Shown here: in pieces, positions 40,203 to 48,651 of the stretch | Layout: each line of letters starts with the position of its first letter | How positions within the stretch are numbered: position 1 is the first letter of the stretch | Assembly (NCBI RefSeq): GCF_023016265.1 | Contig: NZ_CP095412.1 | Span: 3,782,001 to 3,846,000 of the forward strand | Length of the DNA: 64,000 bases | From: Blastococcus sp. PRF04-17 | Lineage (GTDB): Bacteria > Actinomycetota > Actinomycetes > Mycobacteriales > Geodermatophilaceae | Direction of reading: 5' to 3' | Translations under genes and position numbers: made by a program | Notes under the pieces: generated by a model | Database searches by the model: none | The model's input: only the letters and a program-made list of their open reading frames with translations | What the model was told of the DNA's origin: nothing

Positions 40203-40934
40203 TCACGCCGTGTGGACCACGTGGAAGGCCTCGGCGAGCCGCCCGTTCGGGAGACCGAAGCGCTTCGCGGTCTGCCGCATCCAGCCGGTGACGAACGCGT
40301 CGATGTCCGGGTTGTGGCCGACCTGCGTCACGTGGCAGTGCAGGGCGGCGAGCTTGCGGTCGACCATCTCGGTGACGTCGACCGGGTGGTCCGCGCGCGG
40401 GCTGGCACCCAGCCACACCTCCGACACGGTCCACGCCTCGAGTCCCTCGTCCGCCAGCAGCTCCGGGAAGGCGAACGGGTTGCGGGCGTCGGGATAGACC
40501 GCCCGGAGGGTGGACTCGCCCACGGTCATGTGGTCGGGGTGGCTGGCCCCGATCCGGTCCCAGAACCGCTCGGGGGACGACGTCAGCACCCGCTGCGGGC
40601 GCACCTGCCGGATGACGCGGCTGATGTCGCGGCGCAGATCGAGGGTCAGCTCCAGGCGGCCGTCGGGGTAGCCGAGGAAGCGCACGTCGGTGACCCCGAC
40701 CGCCGCGGCCGCCGCCCGCTGCTCGGCTTGCCGGAGCGGGCCCATCTGGCTCCGCGGCGTCTCGTCGAACCCACCGGCGTCCCCGTCGGTGACGATGCAG
40801 TAGGTGACCTCGGTGTCGGCCGCCGTCCAGGTCGCCACCGTGCCGGCGCTGCCGAAGTCGACGTCGTCGGGGTGGGCGAGGACGCAGAGCACCCGCTCGA
40901 CGTGCTCGGCCGGTGCGCGAGGGGGCTGGGTCAC
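40203..40934 (-). CDS. PIG-L family deacetylase
   Basis: The 243-residue product from GTG 40934 has the zinc motif VLCVLAHPDDVDFGSAGTVA (His and Asp-Asp ligands), VTYCIVTDGDAGGF, and the third ligand in ASHPDHMTVGE. These are marks of GlcNAc-type deacetylases such as MshB and Mca. The substrate may be a mycothiol precursor, a mycothiol conjugate or another N-acetylated sugar, and cannot be decided here. It lies 20 nt downstream of the sigma factor gene on the same strand, so it may belong to the same ECF41 operon. Confidence 0.88.
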   Translation of the reverse strand: MTQPPRAPAEHVERVLCVLAHPDDVDFGSAGTVATWTAADTEVTYCIVTDGDAGGFDETPRSQMGPLRQAEQRAAAAAVGVTDVRFLGYPDGRLELTLDLRRDISRVIRQVRPQRVLTSSPERFWDRIGASHPDHMTVGESTLRAVYPDARNPFAFPELLADEGLEAWTVSEVWLGASPRADHPVDVTEMVDRKLAALHCHVTQVGHNPDIDAFVTGWMRQTAKRFGLPNGRLAEAFHVVHTA

Positions 40935-40954
40935 CGGCGGAGAGTACGTCCCGC

Positions 40955-41860
40955 TCAGCGCGAGGGCGGGCCGAGGCCGGCCAGCTTGTCGGGGTTGACG
41001 ACGATCAGCACCTGGTCGACCAGGCCGTCGGCGACCACGGGGCAGACCGCCATGAAGGGCGCCCCGTCCACCCAGGCGGCGACCCCGGGCCGGCCGTTGA
41101 CGTCGGTCAGGCGCACCTCGAGGCCCGGCATGGCGAAGCCCTTGACGGCGATCCCCAGCAGGAACCGGGCGACCTTGTCCGGCCCCTCGATCGGCCGGCG
41201 CGCGGCCTGCCGGATCCCGCCCCCGTCGCTCACGAGGACCACGCCGGGGGAGAGGACGGCGATCAGCTGCTCGAGATCCCCTGACGCGACCGCCGCGTAG
41301 AAGCGCTCGGTCACCTCCACCTGTGCCCGGCGGTCGGCGTCGAACCGGGGACGGCGGGCCTCGACGTGCTCCCGCGCCCGGTGGCCCATCTGGCGGACGG
41401 CCGCCTCGGACCGCCCGAGGACGGCGGCGACCTCGGCGAACGACATGCCGAACACCTCGCGGAGCACGAAGACGGCCCGTTCGGCGGGGGACAGGGTCTC
41501 GAGCACCACGAGCAGCGCGAACGAGATCTGCTCGGCCACCTCCGCGGCCTCGCCGGGATCGGGTGCCGGCTCGGCCGCGCCGACCGGTCCGCGACCGGTC
41601 AGCAACGGCTCGGGCAGCCACGGCCCGACGTAGGTCTCACGGCGGCTGCGCGCCGAGTCGAGGCGGTCCAGGGCGAGCCGGGTGGCGATCCGCACCAGGT
41701 AGGCCCGCTCGTCCTCGACGTCCGCCCGGTCGGCCGACGACCAGCGCAGCCAGGCGTCCTGGACGACGTCCTCGGCGTCGGCCACGCTGCCCAGCATCTG
41801 GTAGGCGACGGTGAACAGCAGCCGTCGGTGCCGGTCGAAGGCGGGCAGCGCCTCGGTCAC
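40955..41860 (-). CDS. sigJ: ECF41-type sigma factor with C-terminal SnoaL-like domain (SigJ-like)
   Basis: The 301-residue product from GTG 41860 has sigma region 2 (LFTVAYQMLGSVADAEDVVQ, DAWLRWSSA) and region 4 (LSPAERAVFVLREVFGMSFA, EVAAVLGRSEAAVRQMGHRA). A fused NTF2/SnoaL-like domain (from about residue 185: VTERFYAAVASGDLEQLIAV) ends near AVCPVVADGLVDQVLIVVNP. In the ECF41 group this extension replaces a separate anti-sigma factor. The gene overlaps a carboxymuconolactone decarboxylase-like gene by GTGA, the classic ECF41 partner. A matching promoter lies upstream of that partner. Confidence 0.92.
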   Translation of the reverse strand: MTEALPAFDRHRRLLFTVAYQMLGSVADAEDVVQDAWLRWSSADRADVEDERAYLVRIATRLALDRLDSARSRRETYVGPWLPEPLLTGRGPVGAAEPAPDPGEAAEVAEQISFALLVVLETLSPAERAVFVLREVFGMSFAEVAAVLGRSEAAVRQMGHRAREHVEARRPRFDADRRAQVEVTERFYAAVASGDLEQLIAVLSPGVVLVSDGGGIRQAARRPIEGPDKVARFLLGIAVKGFAMPGLEVRLTDVNGRPGVAAWVDGAPFMAVCPVVADGLVDQVLIVVNPDKLAGLGPPSR

Positions 41861-42410
41861 GACGCCGCCGGGATCTCGCAGCGGTCCCTGAATCCCTGGC
41901 TGGTCAGCCCGAGGGCGCTGTTGAAGCGGGAGCGCTGGTTCTCCACGGCGATCATCATGGTCAGCTCCACGAGGGCTGCGTCGCCCAGCTGCCGCCGCAG
42001 GTCGGCGACCATCTCGTCGGTGACCGCGGGCGGCGTGGCCGTCGCCGCCTCCGCGTAGGTCATGACCTGGCGCTCGAGGTCGGTGTAGACGTCGCTGTCG
42101 CGCCAGCGGGGCACGTTCTCCAGCTTGACCGGGTCCGTGCCGCGGCTCGTACTGATCCAGTAGCCGAAGTCGACGCACCACGAGCAGCCGATGGAGACGG
42201 CCGCGGCCATCTCGGCGAGCGCCTTGAGCGTCGGATCGAGCGCGTCCCACTTCTCGAGGGACATCTCGTGGCGGGCGTCGGTGATCAGCACGCGCATGTT
42301 GTGGCCCATCGCGGCGGCGGCTCGGCGACCGCCCCGAAGCGGCGGCGCGAGTACCACTCGACGAGTCGGTACAGGGGCGTGCGGGGCGGGTCGAGCGGGA
42401 TGCGGGCCAT
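41857..42410 (-). CDS. Carboxymuconolactone decarboxylase/AhpD-like protein, ECF41 partner; frame broken as read
   Basis: ATG 42410 (with GGAGGA just upstream) starts MARIPLDPPRTPLYRLVEWY, but the frame fails near 42310. The rest (MGHNMRVLITDARHEMSLEK onward) continues in another frame to 41857. It includes the AhpD-like redox segment SIGCSWCVDFGYW with its CxxC-type pair, and ENQRSRFNSALGL. One missing base in the gccgccgcc run explains the break. Intact length is about 184 residues. Such proteins are the usual targets of ECF41 sigma factors; the physiological substrate is unknown. Confidence 0.87.
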
Positions 42411-42444
42411 GACTCCTCCGTCTCCATCGGGATGCACCCATGGA

Positions 42445-42471
42445 GACGGAGCAGCTGCCCGCGATGTGACA
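42445..42471 (-). promoter_or_regulatory. ECF41-type promoter of the CMD-sigJ operon
   Basis: On the minus strand TGTCACA (42471-42465), 16 bases, then CGTC (42448-42445) matches the ECF41 promoter consensus as I remember it. It is 34 nt upstream of the CMD start codon, so the sigma factor should drive its own operon. A partial second GTCACATC copy lies just upstream. Confidence 0.85.
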
Positions 42472-42651
42472 TGCCGGATGTGACGTGCCGGCTCGCGGGG
42501 CGGTGCCGGCCGAGTCCTCCCCCTTCCGACCCGACCGGCACCACGACCGGTTCGCGCCCGCCCGCCGCGCGGGCGAGCGGGAACGTCCCGGCCCCCGACT
42601 GCCCCCGTCGGCCGCGGGTTCAGGGCGGCCGGGTGCGGCATGCCGGGCAGC

Positions 42652-42846
42652 TCAGTGCGGCGGGCGGTCCGCCCACGGCCGGTCGTCGAAGTGGGCGCCC
42701 GCGCCGAAGATGCAGATGAGCGGCACGGAGGGCGTCGGGCGTCCCGGGGGACGGCGTGCCGTGACCCGGATCCGCTTCGCCAGGGCGCGCGGCAGTCGGG
42801 AGGAGAACGGAGGGACCGGGGGCAGCTCGGACGGCGGGTCGGTCAT
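42652..42846 (-). CDS. Small protein of unknown function, 64 residues
   Basis: The reading frame starts MTDPPSELPPVPPFSSRLPR and ends with a distinctive SVPLICIFGAGAHFDDRPWA segment. Third codon positions are almost all G or C (about 60 of 65), as in genuine genes of this genome. The product has a Pro-rich start, a basic middle and a hydrophobic-aromatic end. No family is recognised and no Shine-Dalgarno is obvious, so it is tentative. It lies alone in the roughly 600-nt gap between the ECF41 operon and the lectin-enzyme genes. Confidence 0.4.
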   Translation of the reverse strand: MTDPPSELPPVPPFSSRLPRALAKRIRVTARRPPGRPTPSVPLICIFGAGAHFDDRPWADRPPH

Positions 42847-42972
42847 GACCGGAGGAGGGACGCCGCCGACGACGGGATACAGCCCAGCGCGTCACATCGG
42901 CCCCCTCGGTCACACGGCCCTCAGCAGTGCGCCGCGTGACGGAACCGTCCCTCGCGAGACGCGACAGGGCAG

Positions 42973-42978
42973 TTACAG
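42973..42978 (+). promoter_or_regulatory. Probable -10 element of the lectin-transpeptidase gene
   Basis: TACAGT, within TTACAGT, lies about 42 nt before the GTG at 43020. The rest of the 42472-43019 gap holds the small tentative gene and no other feature that I can support. Confidence 0.35.
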
Positions 42979-43019
42979 TCCGACGGCTCGACGTGTCCGA
43001 GAAACCGGGGGATCCTGCT

Positions 43020-44393
43020 GTGCGCTCCGCCCTGCTCCGCGCCTTCCTCGTGCTGCTCTGCGCCGCGGGGGTGGTGGCCCTCAGCGTGACCGCGCCCGTG
43101 GCGGCGGCGGAGCCGGCCGTGCTCGCGCCCGGTCAGCAGCTCGGGGTGGGGCAGAACCTGCGCTCGTCCGACGGCGCCTACCGGCTGACCGTGCAGCCGG
43201 ACGGCAACGTCGTGCTCTACGCCGCCGACGGACGAGCGGTCTGGAACACCGGCACCGCGCGGTCGGGCGCAACCCGGCTGGTCATGCAGTCCGACGGCAA
43301 CCTGGTGCTCTACGGCACCGGCGCTGTCTGGAACAGCCGGACGTCCGGCAACCCGGGGGCGCGGGTCGCGCTGCAGGTCGACGGCAACCTCGTCGTGTAC
43401 AGCGCCACGAACCGGGCGTTGTGGAGCTCCGGACCTGATCGCGGCAGGCCGGTGGCAGCGGTGACCGGCGACACGTTGCTCTCCGGTCGGCAGTTGCTGG
43501 GGGGCCAGACCCTCTTCGACCGCGACGGTTCCTACCGTCTGGCCATGCAGACCGACGGGAACGCGGTCGTGCGCTCCGCGGACGGTCGCGTCGTCTGGAA
43601 CAGCGGGACCGCGGGCAGGAGCGGCTCCCGCCTGCTCATGCAGCCCGACGGCAACCTGGTGCTCTACACCCCGGCCGGCTCGGCGGTCTGGCAGTCACGC
43701 ACGGCGGGACACCCCGGCGCCCGGGCGGTGCTGCAGCGGGACGGCAACTTCGTCGTCTACGCGTCGGACGGCCGGCCGCTCTGGAACAGCGGGCCCGACC
43801 GCCGTGGCCTGCCGCTGCTCGTCGCGACGGGCAGTTCGAGCCAGGTGGTGACCGTGACGGTGACCTCCGCGACGTCGACCACCGGACGGCTCACGGCCTG
43901 GGAGAAGCGCGGCGGCAGCTGGGTGGCCGTGCTCGGCCCGTTCACCGCGCGCGTCGGCAGCCAAGGGATCGGGCAGGCGCGCGAGGGCCTGAACCGCACC
44001 CCGGCCGGCACCTACACGCTGACGGAGTCCTTCGGCCGCCAGGCCAACCCCGGCACCGGGCTCCCGTACCGGGTGATCGACGGCAACGACTGGTGGGTGT
44101 CGGACGTCAACAGCACCCTGTACAACCGGTACACCCGGTGCGCTCGCGGGACGTGCCCGTTCGACGAGGCGGCAGGGGAGAACCTCTGGGCCCAGGGGAC
44201 GGTCTACGACTACGCCACCGTCATCGACTACAACCGCGCGGGCACCCGGGGCGCCGGCTCGGCCTTCTTCCTGCACGTCACCAACGGGTCGCCGACGGCC
44301 GGTTGCGTGGCCATCGACCGGGCGTCCCTGGTCTCGCTGATGCGGTGGCTCCGGCCGGCGTCCGCGCCGCTGGTCTCCATCGGCGTCGGGTGA
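43020..44393 (+). CDS. Secreted protein with two bulb-lectin domains and an L,D-transpeptidase-like catalytic domain
   Basis: The 457-residue product from GTG 43020 starts with a signal peptide (VRSALLRAFLVLLCAAGV..., cleavage near AAAEPA). Two beta-prism II (bulb-type mannose lectin) domains follow. The first has three QxDxNxVxY-type sites (VQPDGNVVLY, MQSDGNLVLY, LQVDGNLVVY). The second has MQPDGNLVLY, LQRDGNFVVY and a degenerate MQTDGNAVVR. The C-terminal 170 residues resemble YkuD-like L,D-transpeptidases, with catalytic HVTNGSPTAGCVAI (His and Cys). It could bind cell-wall or extracellular glycans and cross-link or trim peptidoglycan (inference). Confidence 0.83.
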   Translation: MRSALLRAFLVLLCAAGVVALSVTAPVAAAEPAVLAPGQQLGVGQNLRSSDGAYRLTVQPDGNVVLYAADGRAVWNTGTARSGATRLVMQSDGNLVLYGTGAVWNSRTSGNPGARVALQVDGNLVVYSATNRALWSSGPDRGRPVAAVTGDTLLSGRQLLGGQTLFDRDGSYRLAMQTDGNAVVRSADGRVVWNSGTAGRSGSRLLMQPDGNLVLYTPAGSAVWQSRTAGHPGARAVLQRDGNFVVYASDGRPLWNSGPDRRGLPLLVATGSSSQVVTVTVTSATSTTGRLTAWEKRGGSWVAVLGPFTARVGSQGIGQAREGLNRTPAGTYTLTESFGRQANPGTGLPYRVIDGNDWWVSDVNSTLYNRYTRCARGTCPFDEAAGENLWAQGTVYDYATVIDYNRAGTRGAGSAFFLHVTNGSPTAGCVAIDRASLVSLMRWLRPASAPLVSIGVG

Positions 44394-44698
44394 GCGTGGA
44401 CACGTTCACCCTCTACGTCGCGGTACGCGCCGACCGCCCCCTCGACGAGGCCACGCTGTCCCCGCTGGTCACGGCGCTCGGGCCGGGCGGCGACGAGCAC
44501 CGGGTCTGGCTCGACGGTGCGGACCGCGCGCTGGTCCGGGTGTCGGTCGACTCCGAGGCGGAGAACCTGGACGCCGCGCTGCAGAAGGCCCACCTGCTGG
44601 CCGGGCGGGCGCGCGCTCTGGTCTCGTCCGGGGCCCGCGTCATCGAGGTCAGCGCGATGACCGACCACGACGTGATGGTCTGGCGCGCTGAGCCCTGA
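44390..44698 (+). CDS. Hypothetical protein between two lectin-domain enzymes
   Basis: The 102-residue product from GTG 44390 starts MSVDTFTLYVAVRADRPLDE and has one predicted alpha/beta domain with DAALQKAHLLAGRARALV and a final EVSAMTDHDVMVWRAEP. No family is recognised. It overlaps the transpeptidase stop by GTGA, so it is translationally coupled to it. It lacks a signal peptide and is probably cytoplasmic. A GTG at 44396 is an alternative start. Confidence 0.7.
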   Translation: MSVDTFTLYVAVRADRPLDEATLSPLVTALGPGGDEHRVWLDGADRALVRVSVDSEAENLDAALQKAHLLAGRARALVSSGARVIEVSAMTDHDVMVWRAEP

Positions 44699-44762
44699 CG
44701 CAAGGGCCGGCGGGCGTCACGGGCCTTCCCGACGGCGCCACGCTCTGCGATGGTCGGGTCCC

Positions 44763-45686
44763 ATGAGACTCGCGAAGCTGGTGGTCGCGGTGCTGACCGT
44801 GCTCGGTACGGGCGTCGTAGTGGCACCCGCGGCGACGGCGGCCGACCGCACCTACACCTACACGATCGAGACGCGCGGTCCGGTCTCGAGCGACGTCGGG
44901 TACTTCGCCACCATGGCGCGGGCCACCTTCGCGCACAGCGCCGGGTGGGGACTGGGCGGCCGGCTCGGCTTCACCCAGGTGCCGTCGGGGGGCAACTTCC
45001 GGCTGATCCTTGCCACGCCGGCCCAGGTGGCAGCCGCCTCGCCGAGCTGCAGCGCGCAGTGGAGCTGCCGGGTGGGGGAGCTGGTGCTCATCAACGAGCA
45101 GCGCTGGAACGGCGGGAGCGCCTCGTGGCCGTACAGCGTGCACAACTACCGGCACTACGTGATCAACCACGAGGTGGGGCACTGGCTCGGTCTCGGTCAC
45201 CAGAACTGTCCGGGCGCAGGCGCTCCTGCGCCGGTGATGCAGCAGCAATCGATCAGCCTGGGCGGCTGCCGGGCACAGATCTGGCCGCTGGCGTTCGAGA
45301 AGGCCACGGTCGCGCAGCGGCACGGCATCCAGTCCTGGTTCACCGACCGGGGACCGGTCCTCGGCGGAGGAGCCCAGATGCAGGCCGGGGAATGGCTGAC
45401 CTCGCCGTCCGACCGGTACCGGTTCGCGATGCAGGCCGACGGCAACGCCGTGCTCTACGCCGGCTCCCGCGTCCTGTGGCATTCGCGGACCAACGGCAAC
45501 CCGGGCTCGCGGATCGTCATGCAGGGCGACGGCAACCTGGTCGTCTACTCACCCGCCGGACGGCCGCTGTGGCACTCGGTCACGCAGGGGTCCCCGGGAG
45601 CGAGACTCGTCCTGCAGGACGACGGCAATCTCGTCGTCTACGCCCGCGACAACCGGCCGCTGTGGAACACCGGGCCCGATCGCTGA
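44763..45686 (+). CDS. Secreted DUF3152-type metallopeptidase with C-terminal bulb-lectin domain
   Basis: The 307-residue product has a signal peptide (MRLAKLVVAVLTVLGTGVVV, cleavage near ATAAD). A DUF3152 domain follows with the zinc signature INHEVGHWLGLGHQNC (HExxH...H), and pairs of cysteines for disulfides. From about residue 205 there is one beta-prism II lectin domain with sites MQADGNAVLY, MQGDGNLVVY and LQDDGNLVVY. It is the second lectin-bearing exoenzyme in 2 kb; its lectin is close to those of the transpeptidase, suggesting module sharing or a common target surface. Confidence 0.87.
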   Translation: MRLAKLVVAVLTVLGTGVVVAPAATAADRTYTYTIETRGPVSSDVGYFATMARATFAHSAGWGLGGRLGFTQVPSGGNFRLILATPAQVAAASPSCSAQWSCRVGELVLINEQRWNGGSASWPYSVHNYRHYVINHEVGHWLGLGHQNCPGAGAPAPVMQQQSISLGGCRAQIWPLAFEKATVAQRHGIQSWFTDRGPVLGGGAQMQAGEWLTSPSDRYRFAMQADGNAVLYAGSRVLWHSRTNGNPGSRIVMQGDGNLVVYSPAGRPLWHSVTQGSPGARLVLQDDGNLVVYARDNRPLWNTGPDR

Positions 45687-45717
45687 CCGCGCCACGTCGT
45701 GCGCCGGGCCCGGTCGG

Positions 45718-46011
45718 TCAGAGCCGGCCGCGGCCCTGGCGCAGCAGCATCAGCCCGAGCGCGGCGCCCTCGGGGCCCAGGGCGTCCTGGAAGCGGGCGA
45801 GCACCTGCTTCTCGCGGGACAGCGAGAGGCGGGTGCCCCCGCTCGCGGTGCGCAGGGCGCCGATCTCCTTCGAGAGGGCCAGTCGGCGCTGCACGAGCGC
45901 GATGATCTCCGCGTCGCAGGCGTCGATCGCGGTGCGCAGGTCGCCGATCCGCTCCGCCTCCGTGCCGGTGACGGCGGTCGGAGCGGGGGATGAAGCGGTG
46001 AGAGCGGTCAT
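45718..46011 (-). CDS. Chorismate mutase (AroQ class)
   Basis: Chorismate mutase converts chorismate to prephenate for Phe and Tyr. The 97-residue product from ATG 46011 has the AroQ helix pattern: RIGDLRTAIDACDAEIIALV (N-terminal catalytic Arg region), QRRLALSKEIGALRTASGG with the active-site Arg/Lys, and SREKQVLARFQDAL. An intracellular enzyme beside uvrD1/pcrA is the order in Mycobacterium tuberculosis (Rv0948c-Rv0949). It has an unusually long leader that holds a Phe/Tyr reading frame and a terminator-like hairpin, implying attenuation. Confidence 0.92.
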   Translation of the reverse strand: MTALTASSPAPTAVTGTEAERIGDLRTAIDACDAEIIALVQRRLALSKEIGALRTASGGTRLSLSREKQVLARFQDALGPEGAALGLMLLRQGRGRL

Positions 46012-46064
46012 CGGGGTGTCGTCCTTCGGAGGCTGGTGACCGTCCGGACCCCGGAGACGAAGAA

Positions 46065-46093
46065 CGCCCCGGGGCTCTTCGGGCCCGGGGCGT
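46065..46093 (-). terminator. Attenuator-type hairpin in the chorismate mutase leader
   Basis: On the minus strand ACGCCCCGGG (46093-46084) pairs with CCCGGGGCGT (46074-46065), followed by TTCTTCGTCT. The stem lies between the leader reading frame and the chorismate mutase start codon, 53 nt before the gene. Confidence 0.75.
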
Positions 46094-46112
46094 CGGTTGC
46101 GGCGGTTCGTGC

Positions 46113-46175
46113 TCAGCCAGCGGTGACGGACACCGGATCCCGGTGGCCGTAGAAAAAGCTGACCGTGGCGAGCAC
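46113..46175 (-). CDS. Leader peptide with Phe-Phe-Tyr for chorismate mutase attenuation
   Basis: GTG 46175 opens a 20-residue frame VLATVSFFYGHRDPVSVTAG ending at TGA 46113-46115. The consecutive Phe-Phe-Tyr codons are the amino acids made from the product of the downstream enzyme. Eight of the next bases lead into a terminator-like hairpin. No Shine-Dalgarno is seen, but CAGACT lies 7 nt upstream, the spacing of leaderless starts in this window. Classical ribosome-mediated attenuation is inferred. Confidence 0.72.
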   Translation of the reverse strand: MLATVSFFYGHRDPVSVTAG

Positions 46176-46267
46176 GGAGGGAAGTCTGCCACAGGCACGT
46201 CCCGGGCACCACGACCGGACCGTGTGACGGGTGTGGCTCGGCCGCCGGGACAGTCACCCGTCCGGCT

Positions 46268-46273
46268 TACAGT
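46268..46273 (+). promoter_or_regulatory. Probable -10 element of pcrA
   Basis: TACAGT lies 50 nt upstream of the pcrA ATG, in the 148-nt divergent gap with the chorismate mutase leader. A -35 is not clear. Confidence 0.4.
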
Positions 46274-46323
46274 GATGCAGTGAGTGTGCCGCAGGCTGCG
46301 AGTTCCCCAGCGGAGCTGCGTTC

Positions 46324-48620
46324 ATGAGCAGCGTCCAGGAAGCCCTGCCGGGCACAGCCGCCCTCCAGCGCACCGCCAAGGGCTCCGTGGGGCGGGAGCT
46401 CGAGCGCATGCTGGCCGGGCTCAACGGCCCCCAGCGCCAGGCCGTCGTCCACGAGGGTGGGCCGCTGCTCATCGTCGCCGGCGCCGGGTCGGGCAAGACC
46501 CGGGTGCTGGCGCACCGCATCGCCTACCTGCTCGGGGCCCGGCACACGCAGCCCGGTGAGATCCTCGCGATCACCTTCACCAACAAGGCCGCCGGCGAGA
46601 TGAAGGAGCGCGTCGCCTCGCTCGTCGGTCCGCGCGCCCGGGCGATGTGGGTCTCGACGTTCCACTCGATGTGCGTGCGCATCCTGCGCGCCGAGGCCGC
46701 CAAGCTGGGCCTGAAGTCGTCGTTCACGATCTACGACCAGGGCGACTCCGTCCGGTTGATGACGATGGTCGCCCGCGACCTCGACCTCGACGCGAAGCGG
46801 TACCCGGGCCGGAGCCTGGCCGCACAGGTGTCGAACCTGAAGAACGAACTGATCGACGAGGAGAGCTACGTCCCGGCCACGGCGCCGGAGAAGGTGCTCG
46901 CCGAGGCGTACAAGCTGTACCAGCAGCGGCTGCGGCAGGCCCATGCGCTGGACTTCGACGACCTGATCATGACGACGGTCCACCTGCTCCAGGCCTTCCC
47001 GGACGTCGCCGAGCACTACCGCCGCCGTTTCCGGCACGTGCTGGTCGACGAGTACCAGGACACCAACCACGCGCAGTACGTGCTGGTCCGCGAACTGGTC
47101 GGCGACGGCACCGGGCCGGTGCCCATGGCCGAGCTCTGCGTCGTCGGGGACGCCGACCAGTCGATCTACGCCTTCCGTGGCGCGACGATCCGCAACATCG
47201 ACGAGTTCGAGCGCGACTACCCGAACGCCACGACGATCCTGCTGGAGCAGAACTACCGCTCGACGCAGCGGATCCTCAAGGCGGCCAACACGGTCATCGC
47301 CAAGAACACCGGCCGCCGGCCGAAGAACCTCTGGACCGACTCCGGCGACGGAGAGCTCATCGAGGGCTACGTCGCCGACAACGAGCACGACGAGGCCGCC
47401 TGGGTCGCCGAGCAGATCGACGCGCTGGTCGACGAGGGCACGGCGAGACCGGCCGACATCGCGGTCTTCTACCGCACCAACAACGCCTCCCGTGTCTTCG
47501 AGGAGGTGTTCATCCGCGTCGGCATGCCCTACAAGGTCGTCGGCGGCGTGCGCTTCTACGAGCGCAAGGAGGTCCGCGACGCCCTGGCCTACCTCAAGGT
47601 CGTGGCCAACCCGACCGACATCGTCAGCCTGCGCCGGGTCATCAACACCCCCAAGCGCGGGATCGGTGACCGGGCCGAGGCGTGCATCGAGAACTTCGCC
47701 GATCGCGAGCGGATCCCGTTCGCCTCGGCACTGCGCCGCTGCTCGGAGGTCGGCGACCTGGCCACGCGCTCGCTGAAGGCCATCCAGGAGTTCGTCGCGC
47801 TGCTCGAGGAGTTCGAGCAGCTGGTCGAGACGGGGTCGGGGCGGCGGCGCTGCTGGAGAGCATCCTCGACCGCACCGGATACCTCACCGAGCTGCAGGCC
47901 AGCACGGACCCGCAGGACGAGGGCCGCGTCGACAACCTCAACGAGTTGATCTCGGTGGCCGCCGAGTTCGAGGCGGCCAGTCCGGGCGGGACGGTCACCG
48001 AGTTCCTCGAGCAGGTGTCGCTCGTGGCCGACGCCGACCAGATCCCGGTGACCGGCGACGATGCCGGAGTGGTCACGATGATGACCCTGCACACGGCCAA
48101 GGGGCTGGAGTTCCCGGTCGTCTTCCTCACCGGGCTCGAGGACGGCGTCTTCCCGCACCTGCGGGCCCTCGGTGACCCCCGCGAGCTGGAGGAGGAGCGC
48201 CGGCTGGCCTACGTCGGCATCACCCGGGCCCAGCAGCGGCTGTTCCTCTCGCGGGCCCAGGTGCGCACCAGCTGGGGTCAGCCGTCGTACAACCCGCCGT
48301 CCCGCTTCCTCGACGAGCTGCCGTCGGACACCGTCCACTGGGCGCGCCTGGAGCCGGCTCCGGCGTCGACCAGCAGCTGGTCCTCTGCGCAGTCCCGCGT
48401 GGCGGCGACCGGGCTGTCGACCGGGGGCCTGCGCGGCGGCGCGGGCAACCGGGCGATCATCTCGGTCGACGTCGGCGACCGGGTCAGCCACGACGCCTTC
48501 GGCCTCGGCACGGTGGTTGCGGTGACCGGCGCCGGCGACAAGGCGCAGGCCACCGTCGACTTCGGCTCCGGAGGCACCAAGCGCCTGGTGCTGCGCTACG
48601 CCCCGCTGGTCAAGCTCTGA
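46324..48620 (+). CDS. pcrA: ATP-dependent DNA helicase PcrA/UvrD; frame broken as read
   Basis: This superfamily 1A helicase acts in repair and replication restart. ATG 46324 gives Walker A VAGAGSGKTR (residues 51-60), GEILAITFTNKAAGEMKERV (motif Ia), LVDEYQDTNHAQYVLV (motif II), VGDADQSIYAFRGA (motif III) and LEQNYRSTQRILKAAN (motif IV). The frame is lost at about 47838. ALLESILDRTGYLTELQAST continues in another frame, with VTMMTLHTAKGLEFPVVFLT (motif V) and LAYVGITRAQQRLFL (motif VI), ending at 48620. One missing G in ggggtcgggg repairs it to about 765 residues. It corresponds in position to mycobacterial uvrD1. Confidence 0.93.
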
Positions 48621-48651
48621 GGGGCTGCCGCTCCCGGGGGTGCGGGCGGTC

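Noticed and set aside
42472-43019. Plus-strand open frames in the gap before the lectin-transpeptidase
   Set aside because: Their translations are Arg/Pro-rich shadows without aromatic or hydrophobic structure. Only the 64-residue minus-strand frame has gene-like content.
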